Shown in pieces: positions 41,371-50,828 of a stretch of 64,000 nucleotides of DNA. Below the pieces are notes generated by a model. The model did no database searches, was not told the DNA's origin, and saw only the letters and a list, made by a program, of their open reading frames with translations. The stretch spans positions 2,852,001-2,916,000 of the forward strand of contig NZ_CP042476.1 in assembly GCF_007993795.1 (NCBI RefSeq), written 5' to 3'. Position 1 is the stretch's first letter; every line of letters begins with the position of its first letter. The translations under genes were made by a program, and so were the position numbers. The DNA is from Antarcticibacterium arcticum. Lineage in GTDB: Bacteria > Bacteroidota > Bacteroidia > Flavobacteriales > Flavobacteriaceae.

Positions 41371-41641
41371 TTTTATTATCGAAAAGTAAATAATCGTGTT
41401 TTAGAAATTTTGAATTTATACTGGTAACCAGCATTTTATCTGGTGACTATTGCAATTGTGGGAAGTAAATTATAAAACAAAATATGCTAACTATTAAAGT
41501 TGATATTTATACACTGCATTTGTTAAAATTCAATGAACATTTTATGTAGAACGCTAATATTAAGTGAAATAACAGTCGTTTAACATTCGGTATTTAATGT
41601 ATCAAGTAATTTTCCACTTCTAACCATTAAATAATTAAAAA

Positions 41642-42184
41642 ATGAAATTTCCTAAAGATTTTTACAAACCAGTATTAATGTTGGCATTCCTTGTATTTGC
41701 CAGTTGTGGTACTTCAAAAACCAATTCAGGAGATCTGGTTGCAGATTCTCAGGAAGCGCGAACTACAATTACTCAAAGATATCCGGATATGGCAGACCTG
41801 TTTCAAAATTCCCATGGATATGCAATTTTTCCTAATGCAGGAAAAGGAGCTTATATAATCGGGGGTGCCTCAGGAAATGGAGCTGTATATGAAAATGGGA
41901 GATTGATAGGATATGCAGACCTTAAGCAGGTGGATATAGGATTACAGGCTGGAGGAAAAGCCTTTGTGGAGGTTTTATTTTTCCAAACCCAGGCCGCAAT
42001 GAATAAGTTTAAAGAAGGAACTTATGAATTATCTGGAAACGTTAGTGCAGTTATTCTTGAAGAAGGAGTTTCCAGAGATGTGGAATTCAATGATGGAATT
42101 GCAGTGATCACCATGCCTAAAGCAGGTGCAATGGCAGGAATTTCTGTGGGAGGCCAGCGTTTCAGCTTTCAGCCTTTAAAGTAA
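41642..42184 (+). CDS. SYLF (Ysc84-like) domain lipoprotein
   Basis: A 180-residue lipoprotein (lipobox VFASC, Cys22). The SYLF domain covers most of the mature part, with GYAIFPNAGKGAYIIGG and the C-terminal VITMPKAGAMAGISVGGQ. SYLF domains bind lipids, including phosphoinositides in eukaryotes; bacterial roles are unclear. A close paralogue lies at 42915-43457 with an exported RidA gene between them. Ends in a strong terminator. Confidence 0.88.
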   Translation: MKFPKDFYKPVLMLAFLVFASCGTSKTNSGDLVADSQEARTTITQRYPDMADLFQNSHGYAIFPNAGKGAYIIGGASGNGAVYENGRLIGYADLKQVDIGLQAGGKAFVEVLFFQTQAAMNKFKEGTYELSGNVSAVILEEGVSRDVEFNDGIAVITMPKAGAMAGISVGGQRFSFQPLK

Positions 42185-42204
42185 TAAAGGATATTAATAA
42201 TTTT

Positions 42205-42238
42205 AAAAGCGGTTTCTTTACTGAAGCCGCTTTTTTTT
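42205..42238 (+). terminator. Rho-independent terminator
   Basis: AAAAGCGG-t-TTC / GAA-g-CCGCTTTT with a 6-nt loop, then eight T, 20 nt after the first SYLF gene. Confidence 0.85.
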
Positions 42239-42302
42239 ATGATTCCCGCCGATTATTAAATACTTTTATATACTCTGTTTTTTTCATTTAAAGATTTTCC
42301 AG

Positions 42303-42803
42303 ATGCGAAATTTACCTGTTTTCCTCGTTTTATTTTTTATTTCCTTTCTTACAGCGGCCCAAACGCCGGAGGAACGAATTGATGAGTTGGGCATTGACCT
42401 GCCCGAGATCAAACAACCGGTTGCCAATTTTTTAAAATGGCGACAGGTGGGGAATCTCCTGTATCTTTCGGGAGAAGGTAGTACTTTAAAAGGAACCCTG
42501 GGGAAAGACCTTAATACCCAACAAGGTTATGAAGCCGCACGGGAAACGGGAATAAAAATACTGGCTACCTTAAAGGCTGCAACCGGAGACCTTTCCCGAA
42601 TAAAACAATTTGTAAAGGTACACGGCATGGTTAATTCGGCCTCCGATTTTTACGAGCAACCCGGAGTTATAAATGGATTTTCAGATCTTATGGTGGAGGT
42701 TTTTGGGGAAAAAGGAAAACACGCCCGGGCCGCAGTAGGCCATAATACCCTTCCTTTTAATATTGCCGTAGAGATAGAAGTGATCGTGGAACTGGAGGAA
42801 TAA
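42303..42803 (+). CDS. Exported RidA/YjgF family protein
   Basis: A 166-residue protein: signal peptide at 1-19 (MRNLPVFLVLFFISFLTAAQ), then a complete RidA domain. The Arg that binds the imine or carboxylate substrate is present (KHARAAVGHNTLPF) and so is the later acidic pair (VEIEVIVELEE). The segment NSASDFYEQPGVINGFSDL places it in the longer RidA subgroup. Cytoplasmic RidA proteins deaminate reactive enamines or imines; a periplasmic location is unusual and its substrate unknown. It sits between two SYLF genes. Confidence 0.88.
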   Translation: MRNLPVFLVLFFISFLTAAQTPEERIDELGIDLPEIKQPVANFLKWRQVGNLLYLSGEGSTLKGTLGKDLNTQQGYEAARETGIKILATLKAATGDLSRIKQFVKVHGMVNSASDFYEQPGVINGFSDLMVEVFGEKGKHARAAVGHNTLPFNIAVEIEVIVELEE

Positions 42804-42914
42804 TTAAAAATGCTTATTTCGCTGTTTTCTCACTTTCTTACTAATTAGCTTCAGGAATAAAATAACAGATTAAATTTCAATGTTGTAAATTAGAGGTCTC
42901 TTAAAACCAATCTC

Positions 42915-43457
42915 ATGGTCAATTCAAAATTCAATATATGTTTGTTAAGTTTTATCCTTGTGCTAATTTCTACTGTAGCCATAGGACAAACAGCAGAACA
43001 AAAGGCAATAATAGACGATGCTAAAAAAGCTAAAACCGCCTTTGCTCAAACAGATCCAGGCATCACTAAATTATTTGCCAGTGCTGAAGGTTATGTGATC
43101 TTTCCAAATGTTGGAAAAGGAGCCTATGTAGTTGGAGGTGCGGCAGGGAATGGTGTGGTTTATGAAAATGGAAATCTTGTGGGAATGGCTAAAATACTCC
43201 AGGTAGATATTGGATTACAGGTTGGCGGACAGGCTTTCCGGCAGGTGATATTTTTTAAATCGGAAGCGGCCTTAAATAGATTCAAGGGCGGCAATTTTGA
43301 ATTGGCAGGGAATGCCTCGGCAGTTGTTTTGGAACAGGGTAAAGCAGCCAGTATAGAATTCAGGGATGATGTAGCGGTTGTAACTATGCCCAAAGCAGGT
43401 GCAATGGTGGAGATCTCTGTAGGGGGCCAAAAATTTGAATATGAAGATCTTAAATAG
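42915..43457 (+). CDS. SYLF (Ysc84-like) domain exported protein, second copy
   Basis: A 180-residue protein, the same length as the copy at 41642 and clearly paralogous (GYVIFPNVGKGAYVVGG, VDIGLQVGGQAF, VTMPKAGAMVEISVGGQ). Unlike the first copy it lacks a lipobox Cys: the signal ends TVAIGQ, so it should be soluble in the periplasm. Two forms of the same domain, one anchored and one soluble, would be made from adjacent genes. Confidence 0.87.
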   Translation: MVNSKFNICLLSFILVLISTVAIGQTAEQKAIIDDAKKAKTAFAQTDPGITKLFASAEGYVIFPNVGKGAYVVGGAAGNGVVYENGNLVGMAKILQVDIGLQVGGQAFRQVIFFKSEAALNRFKGGNFELAGNASAVVLEQGKAASIEFRDDVAVVTMPKAGAMVEISVGGQKFEYEDLK

Positions 43458-43576
43458 AGCAACTTTCGGTGAAAGCCTTTCAAAAATATTTCCCTTTTAG
43501 AAGAAATTATGCATTTATAAGGCTTACTTCTTTTAATCTTCTTTAATTTTAAGGCGTATTAAAAATTCCCGCTTTC

Positions 43577-44596
43577 ATGAGATCAAAAATTACATTAAAA
43601 GAGCTGGCCAAAATTTTGAACGTTTCGGTCTCAACGGTTTCAAAATCCCTAAACGACAGTCCAGAAATTAGTCCGCAAACGGTTAAGAGGGTCAAGGAAC
43701 TGGCACAGTTGCACAACTACCGGCCAAACCCAATCGCGGTTAACTTAAAACGCAGCCGTACGGGAAATATAGCGGTAATTGTTCCCAATATTTCCAACAC
43801 ATTTTTTGCAAAAGTTCTGGGAGGGGTGGAAAATGAAGCGAGAAAACAGGGTTTCCAGGTGATCACCTATATCTCGAACGAATCCCTGGACCATGAACAA
43901 CAAATTACCGAACTTATTTCTGCCGGGATCGTAGACGGTCTCCTAATCTCTGTTTCTGAAGAAACGCAAAAGCTTCAGGATTATGAACATCTCCATCTTT
44001 TAATGGAATATGAGATCCCCGTTGTGTTATTTGATCGCATCAATATGGATATAGGGATTGATGCCGTGGGTGTAAATGACCGTGGAAGTATTTATGAGGC
44101 TGTGACTTTCTTACATTCCCAAAACCTTAAAAAAATAGCCCTTGTATGCGGGCTGGGGGAGATAGGATTGGGAAAGCAACGAATAGAGGGTTTCACAGAT
44201 GCCTGTAAAGACCTTGGTCTTTCTACAGATGATAAGTATATTCTGGCATCCAAGGATATACCCGAGGTAAAGCAAAAGCTGAATAAATTGCTGGTGGAAG
44301 ATAGGGTGGAGGCCATTATTGGTCTCGATTATTTAAGCACCCTGCTGGCGTCACGAGTAGTACAGGAAAATAATATAAGGATCCCGGAAGATGTAAAGAT
44401 CATTGGTTATGTAAATGAAGATTTTGCCTCCTATTTATGGCCTTCTATAAGTTATGTAGATCAACACCCTGTAGAGATGGGGGAACAGGCAACCGCTATG
44501 TTAGTAAAAAGGATCAAGGAACCCTCCGTAAAGACACCTGCCCGTGTTATTTTGAATACCGAGATAAGACATCTCGATTCCACACGGTCTAAGTAA
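43577..44596 (+). CDS. LacI family transcriptional regulator
   Basis: A 339-residue regulator with an N-terminal LacI HTH (ITLKELAKILNVSVSTVSKS, about residues 4-23, followed by the hinge helix near NPIAVNLKR) and a periplasmic-binding-protein-like sensor domain (about 60-335). It lies 104 bases upstream of the glucan-locus sensor on the same strand, so it may respond to a sugar from that locus. It could also control an unlinked sugar system; no operator is recognisable nearby. Confidence 0.92.
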   Translation: MRSKITLKELAKILNVSVSTVSKSLNDSPEISPQTVKRVKELAQLHNYRPNPIAVNLKRSRTGNIAVIVPNISNTFFAKVLGGVENEARKQGFQVITYISNESLDHEQQITELISAGIVDGLLISVSEETQKLQDYEHLHLLMEYEIPVVLFDRINMDIGIDAVGVNDRGSIYEAVTFLHSQNLKKIALVCGLGEIGLGKQRIEGFTDACKDLGLSTDDKYILASKDIPEVKQKLNKLLVEDRVEAIIGLDYLSTLLASRVVQENNIRIPEDVKIIGYVNEDFASYLWPSISYVDQHPVEMGEQATAMLVKRIKEPSVKTPARVILNTEIRHLDSTRSK

Positions 44597-44700
44597 TTTT
44601 CTTTTAATACTTTTCTTTCATTGAAAAGCCCTTCCTCTAAATAGGTGCCGGGCTTGATTTACCCGATTTTTAGAATTAAATTCGAATCAAAATTATCTTT

Positions 44701-47466
44701 TTGCGAAATCCCGTCCTGTTTTTTCTCCTATTCCTTCCATTGGCGCTGTATTCGCAGGAATTACCCCCTGTGATCAATTTTAGCCAAAACCAATATGACG
44801 CAGGCAATCAAAACTGGATGATCTCCCAGGGAGAGAATAAACACATTTATGTTGCGAATAATTCAGGACTCTTACAGTTTGATGGGGAACATTGGAATTT
44901 ATATGAGGTTCCTGGGGGTACCGCTGTACGATCTGTTTTGGCTTCACAAAAAAAAATATACACGGGGTCTTATATGGATTTTGGATATTGGGAAGCCAAT
45001 CCAGCGGGCGAATTACAATACAATTCCCTGAAGGATTCCGTTATTACCGGGATGTATGATGGAGAACAATTCTGGGACATTAAAAAACTTGGAGAACATG
45101 TTGTCTATCAAAGCCATCAACGGCTTTACAGTTTTAATGTTAGTACAGGAAAGGTACATCCTATAGTTACCGAAAGTAATATTTCCAATCTTTTCATGGT
45201 AAACGATAAGATTTACTATCAAGTGGTGGAGAAAGGCCTGTTTGTTATAGAGAATGGATCAGGGACCCTTTTTATATCCAATGAAAAAATAGGGGATAAG
45301 CCCATCATTGGTCTATTCTCTTTCGCGGAAAATAAAATGCTGGCTATCACCCGGGATGATGGCGCGTACATGGTTACCGGGAATCAATGGGAGGTCTTTC
45401 CTGTTAATAATTATCCATTATCTGTTAGTTTCTTTTCTGCCCTTTATATTGAAGATGGTACCCTTGCTCTTGGAAGTATAGGAAGTGGACTTTATCTATT
45501 TAACCTGAATGAATCATCATTTTATCATTTGTCCCAACCCACACTTCAAAACAATACAGTGCTTTCTGTTATGCAGGACCATGAAGGGAATATTTGGGGA
45601 GGGCTAGATAATGGAATTACCGTGATCAACAATAAAAGCCCTTTTCGAATTTTCGTGGATACTTTTGGGGAAATTGGAACGGTATATAGTAGTGCTGTAA
45701 TAAATGGCATAAGATATCTGGGCACAAACCAAGGCTTATATTATAAAGAGGCTCAAGGGGAAAGCAGCTACAGACTTGTTCCGGGCACCACGGGGCAAGT
45801 TTGGAGTATAAATTACCTGGACGGAAAATTATTTATAGGACATGACAGGGGAACCTTTCGGGTAGAAGGAACCTCTGGGAAACTTATATGGGAAGGATTA
45901 GGAACCTGGACAGTCAAGAAATTGGGTTCAGGATTTCTCCAGGGGCATTATAACGGATTGAGTTATTTTTCCGATGATCCTCTGGGTTCAGGTCCGGAAT
46001 ATTTAAAAGATTTTCACCTATCTTCCAGGAATATCATTGTTGAGAACGATTCAATTATTTGGATAAGCCATTACCATAAAGGTATTTTTAGGTTGAAACT
46101 TGATAAAGATTATTCTCGAATTGAAAATATTGAAAATTATCCCACTGAGAATAATTTTGGATTTGAGCCGCAGATATTTGTTATGGACCAGGATATCTAT
46201 TATTCAACTGAATCTGCTATTTACCGGTATGATAAGAATGAAAATGTCTTCTTAAATAACAATGAACTAAATCACTTAACTAAAGGTCTCCATAGAATAA
46301 GTGGAGCATCTCAGGTACTGCAAGATGGAAGCTGGTGGAGTTTTGGAAGAGACGAATTGTACTCTGTGACACGAGATCCTTTTGAGCAAAAACTAAGATT
46401 GCGTTCAATACCCTTGCCCCTTGAAAACAGGAATATAACTAAAGGTTTTGAGAACATTTCACTTATAGGGAAGGACCAGTACCTCTTAGGGTCCAATGTG
46501 GGATATATTGAATTTTCCCTTCCCCTAACAAAAATCTCCACTGGTGAACTAACAATCAATGCCGTGAAAACGGCCGCTAAAGGAAGTAATTTAGAGTACA
46601 GGCCATTGAAGGTTTCTAATCTGGATCTTGAGAATAAAATTAACAACGTGAAATTTTATTTCAGCATTCCAAATTTTCAGAAATTAACAGGTATTCAATA
46701 TAGTTACAGGATTCTCAATTATTCTTCTACCTGGAGCCCGTGGAGTGAATATGGAACGGCAGAATTTGAGAATTTACCTCCGGGTTCCTATACCTTTGAA
46801 GTAAAAGGAAAAAGCAATGAAGTCGAAACAGGTATTTTGAGTTACGAATTTTCCATTGCCAGGCCTTGGTATCTCTCACTTCTTGCAATGCTTGGATATT
46901 TTTTGCTTTTAATATTAGGTCTCTTTGGGGTTCATATGGCTTACAAAAGGCATCACGAAAAAGTTATAAACGAAAGGGAAAAGAACCTCCGTATGCAAAC
47001 TCTTGAAGCCGAGCAGAAGATAATTAAACTTCAGAAGGACCACCTGGAGAAAGATATGGCAGAAAAAAATGAGCAATTAGCTGCGTCCACTATGTCGATT
47101 ATTAGAAAAAATGAATTTTTATCCGTGCTCAAAGAAGAGTTGAAACATGCTGAAACTTCTAAAGTGAAAGGGGTAATTAAAACCATAGATAAGGAAATTA
47201 GTGAGGAGGATAATTGGAAGATGTTTAAAGAGGCCTTTAAAAACGCAGATAAGGATTTTTTTGGAAAGATAAAATCAAAACATCCTGAGCTTACATCAAA
47301 CGATCTTCGCCTTTGCGCTTACCTTCGACTTAATCTTACTTCAAAAGAAATAGCTCCTTTAATAAATATTTCGGTAAAAAGTGTTGAAATAAAGCGATAT
47401 CGTTTGAGAAAAAAAATGAATTTGCCCCACGAAATCAATTTGACAGATTATATAATGGAACTTTAG
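44701..47466 (+). CDS. Membrane-spanning sensor regulator: beta-propeller, Y_Y_Y domain, LuxR-type HTH
   Basis: A 921-residue one-component regulator. Start codon TTG gives a good signal peptide (MRNPVLFFLLFLPLALYSQ). The periplasmic part is a beta-propeller (about 20-630) plus a triple-tyrosine domain (about 645-710, WSPWSEYGTAEF). A membrane helix follows at about 722-748, a coiled coil at about 755-830, and a C-terminal GerE/LuxR-type HTH (about 865-921, LTSKEIAPLINISVKSVEIK). There is no kinase domain. This architecture is typical of regulators beside SusC/D loci and implies direct sensing of a glycan oligomer in the periplasm and activation of the downstream locus. Confidence 0.88.
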   Translation: MRNPVLFFLLFLPLALYSQELPPVINFSQNQYDAGNQNWMISQGENKHIYVANNSGLLQFDGEHWNLYEVPGGTAVRSVLASQKKIYTGSYMDFGYWEANPAGELQYNSLKDSVITGMYDGEQFWDIKKLGEHVVYQSHQRLYSFNVSTGKVHPIVTESNISNLFMVNDKIYYQVVEKGLFVIENGSGTLFISNEKIGDKPIIGLFSFAENKMLAITRDDGAYMVTGNQWEVFPVNNYPLSVSFFSALYIEDGTLALGSIGSGLYLFNLNESSFYHLSQPTLQNNTVLSVMQDHEGNIWGGLDNGITVINNKSPFRIFVDTFGEIGTVYSSAVINGIRYLGTNQGLYYKEAQGESSYRLVPGTTGQVWSINYLDGKLFIGHDRGTFRVEGTSGKLIWEGLGTWTVKKLGSGFLQGHYNGLSYFSDDPLGSGPEYLKDFHLSSRNIIVENDSIIWISHYHKGIFRLKLDKDYSRIENIENYPTENNFGFEPQIFVMDQDIYYSTESAIYRYDKNENVFLNNNELNHLTKGLHRISGASQVLQDGSWWSFGRDELYSVTRDPFEQKLRLRSIPLPLENRNITKGFENISLIGKDQYLLGSNVGYIEFSLPLTKISTGELTINAVKTAAKGSNLEYRPLKVSNLDLENKINNVKFYFSIPNFQKLTGIQYSYRILNYSSTWSPWSEYGTAEFENLPPGSYTFEVKGKSNEVETGILSYEFSIARPWYLSLLAMLGYFLLLILGLFGVHMAYKRHHEKVINEREKNLRMQTLEAEQKIIKLQKDHLEKDMAEKNEQLAASTMSIIRKNEFLSVLKEELKHAETSKVKGVIKTIDKEISEEDNWKMFKEAFKNADKDFFGKIKSKHPELTSNDLRLCAYLRLNLTSKEIAPLINISVKSVEIKRYRLRKKMNLPHEINLTDYIMEL

Positions 47467-47496
47467 CCTTAACAACCCGTTGTTCTACCTTTACAC

Positions 47497-47642
47497 CACC
47501 TCTACACTAACCAAAAAAATTATTTTTTTTTAATTTTTAAATTCTTCTGCATTACAGGATTTTTGTTAGAAAGGCTTGTCTTTTAAGTAGGTTCCTGGAT
47601 ACTTTACAAATATACTGTGAGTGTATGTTTTTTGTAGAGGTG
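47497..47642. promoter_or_regulatory. Separated inverted repeat in the susC promoter region
   Basis: CACCTCTACA (47497-47506) and its exact inverse TGTAGAGGTG (47633-47642), 126 nt apart, in the 238-base gap between the sensor gene and susC. The spacing and position would suit paired binding sites for the sensor regulator or a long-range RNA stem; nothing distinguishes these. No exact TAnnTTTG box was found in this gap. Confidence 0.35.
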
Positions 47643-47704
47643 CTTTTTCAGCACAATTGTGGTTTTGTTAATATATTGGTAACATAATTTTAACAATTAA
47701 TCAG

Positions 47705-50700
47705 ATGAAGAAAATTACATTTTTCTTAATTGCCCTTTTTGGCAGTTTCTTTTCAATGTATGCGCAAACGATTTCGGTGCAAGGAAAGGTGACTGATCAA
47801 AATAATTTACCCTTACTTGGGGTGAATGTATTGGTTAAAAATGCAACCAAGGGTACAACAACAGATTTTGACGGAGACTATTTAATAAAAGTTTCCCAAA
47901 ATGACATTTTAGTGTTTTCTTATTTAGGCTTCGAAAGCCAGGAATTTCCAATTACCGGATCACAAACTTTAAATGTGGTTCTTCAGGAGGATGCAGATGC
48001 CTTGGAGGAAGTGGTTGTTGTGGGATATGGGACACAAAAGAAAAGTGTCAATACCGGTGCGATCTCCTCGGTAAAGGCAGAAGAACTTGAAGCTGTTCCT
48101 AATGGCAGGATCGAACAAACTTTACAGGGTAGGGTATCTGGGGTAACAATTGCATCCAATTCGGGACAACCAGGATCTTCCTCAACCGTTAGGGTGAGGG
48201 GTCTTACTACTTTTGATACTTATGGTGGAAATACTCCACTATGGGTAGTGGATGGAGTAATTGTAGATGCGGGAGGTATTGGATTCCTTAACCAACAGGA
48301 TATTGAATCTATTGAGGTTTTAAAAGATGCAGCCTCTCTCGCTATATATGGTGCCAGGGCCGCAGCTGGTGTTATCCTGGTAACAACTAAAAAAGGTAAA
48401 AAAGGAAGATTCAATGTGAATTACACGGGCACTTATGGGTTTTCTTCTCCAGAGAAAACAGTAAAGCTACTTAATGCTTCCCAGTATGCTGCAATTATGA
48501 ATGAAAAATCTGTAGCTGCAGGTGGAAATATATTGTATCCCGATCTTTCGGGTTTTGGAGAAGGAACAGATTGGCAAAGAGCTATTTTTAATGATAATGC
48601 CAAAAGGGAATCTCATGAGTTTAGTTTAAGTGGAGGAAATGACGTATCTAACTTTTATGCGTCTTTCGGTCTATTGGATAATGCAGGTATTGTTACGCCT
48701 GAGATTTCTCAGTATCAAAAGAAGGGTATGCGATTAAACTCCACTCATAAAATATCCGATATGTTCAAGGTGGGACAAACTTTTGGTTATACCCATCAAA
48801 AATATGTAGGATTAGGAAATACCAACAGTGAATATGGTGGTCCTTTAAGTTCAGCGCTCAACCTGGATCCTATTACTCCTATAGTTGTAACAGATCCTGC
48901 TGTTGCTAATACCAATTTATATACTTCAAATCCCGTTTTCAGAGATGTAAACGGGAATCCTTACGGGATTTCCACCATCGTAGGACAGGAAATGACCAAC
49001 CCGGTTGCTTATGTCCTTACCAGGTTAGGTAACTCAGATTATGCCGATGATTTCGTTGGAAATGCATTTCTTGAAATCTCACCTTTAGAGCAACTTACTT
49101 TCAGAACAAGTATTGGAGGTAACCTTGCATTTTGGGGAGGAGATTTTTATACCCCTGAGTATTTCCTTAGCCCAACTGTTGGCACTTCACAGAACAGCCT
49201 GAGCCGAAATACTAATAAAGGTTTCGGTTGGAATATTGAGAATACATTATCTTATGGAGACACTTTCGGGAAACATGATTTTACGTTGTTATTAGGACAG
49301 GGAACTTACGTTAATGGTATTAATAGTGGAACTTATACTATTTATCAAAACCTTCCAGTAACAAGTTTCAGAGACGCATCATTTAATTATGAGGTTCCGG
49401 TTTCCCAGAGAATTGGAAGTGCGTATACCGGCAATGAGCATAGAGTTATCTCACTGTTCTCACGTTTAAATTATAACTACGACGAAAAGTATCTCTTTAC
49501 AGGAATTATAAGAAGGGATGGTTCCTCCAACTTTGGACCGAATAATAAATTCGGGATTTTCCCATCTTTCTCTGCTGGTTGGAATGTGTCAAATGAAGAT
49601 TTCTGGAACCAGAATGAAACTGTAAATTCACTTAAACTTAGAGCTGGTTATGGAGTTACAGGGAATGATGCTATTGCGCCAAACGGTTATCTTGCTCTTA
49701 TAAATGGTGGAAGAAATTATACTTTTGGGAGAACAGGAGACCAGATCTCAATTGGATACAGCCCAAATGCACCTGCCAACCCGGATCTTAAATGGGAAGA
49801 AACCTCACAGCTTAACATTGGGGCAGATGCCAGACTTTTCCAAAACCTGACCATGACGCTGGAGTATTATAAAAAGAAGACTTCAGGAATTCTTCAATAT
49901 TTCGATATTCCTGGATATGTGGGAGCAACCGGAAGTCCTCTCGGTAACGTTGCTGATATGGAAAACCGTGGGGTAGAATTGGAATTAGGTTATAACCGGA
50001 AATTTGGAGATTTAAACTTCTCAGCAAATGGAAACGTTTCTTATCTTGAAAATGAAGTTACGTTCCTGGGAGAAGGTAAGGAATTTATTACCAACGGAGC
50101 GGCCGGCTTCCAGTCTATGGGGATATCACCCGGACGCAGGTTGGTCAAGCCTATAACTCTTTCTACGGATTCAGGACAGCAGGTATCTTCCAAACAAGGG
50201 AAGAAATCAACGCCTATAGAAATGGGAATGGAAATTTAATTCAACCAAACGCGGTTCCAGGAGATTTCAGATGGGTAGATACCAACGGCGACGGAACTAT
50301 TACTGATGATGACAAGCAATTTTTGGGTAGTCCTCTACCAAAATATACCTTTGGTTTGACACTGAACATGAATTATAAAGCTTTTGATTTCATGGTCTTC
50401 ACTCAGGGAGCTGCAGGAAACAAAATATTTCAGGGACTTCGCCGATTGGATATGCAAAACGCCAACTATTCTTCTAGAGCTTTAAGCCGTTGGACAGGGG
50501 AAGGAACCTCCGATGATTATCCCCGATTGACTAATAATGATTTAAATGGTAATTTTAGTAAGGCTTCAGATTTTTATCTTGAAGAGGGGGATTATTTTAG
50601 GATCAAAATAGTTCAGTTAGGATACAGCTTGCCTACTGACATAATAAATCAAATAGGTGCTCAGAAACTTAGATTATATGTTACGGGAGAGAACCTATAT

Positions 50701-50817
50701 ACCTTTACAGACTATACAGGATATGATCCTGAAATAGGAGGAAATGTATTGGGAATAGACCGGGGTTACTATCCACAGGCGAGATCTATCCTTTTTGGGG
50801 TTAACTTACAATTTTAA
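47705..50817 (+). pseudogene. susC: SusC/RagA family TonB-dependent glycan receptor (one-base frameshift)
   Basis: Two frames together encode a normal SusC of about 1037 residues. The first (47705-50239) has the signal peptide, a carboxypeptidase-like domain and the plug (EEVVVVGYGTQKKSVNTGAI). The second (to 50817) has the end of the barrel. They join at about 50131-50134: the first frame reads ISPG then RR, while the other frame reads TQVGQAYNSFYGFRTAGIF, the standard SusC continuation. Adding one base (CCCGGGACG for CCCGGACG) restores ISPGTQVGQ. The rest is intact, so assembly error is more likely than true loss. It imports beta-glucan oligomers with SusD. Confidence 0.9.
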
Positions 50818-50828
50818 AAATAAAGATT

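Noticed and set aside
41421..41431. CTGGT-A-ACCAG palindrome between the TetR gene and the first SYLF gene
   Set aside because: Short, not placed near a recognisable promoter box; chance occurrence is plausible.
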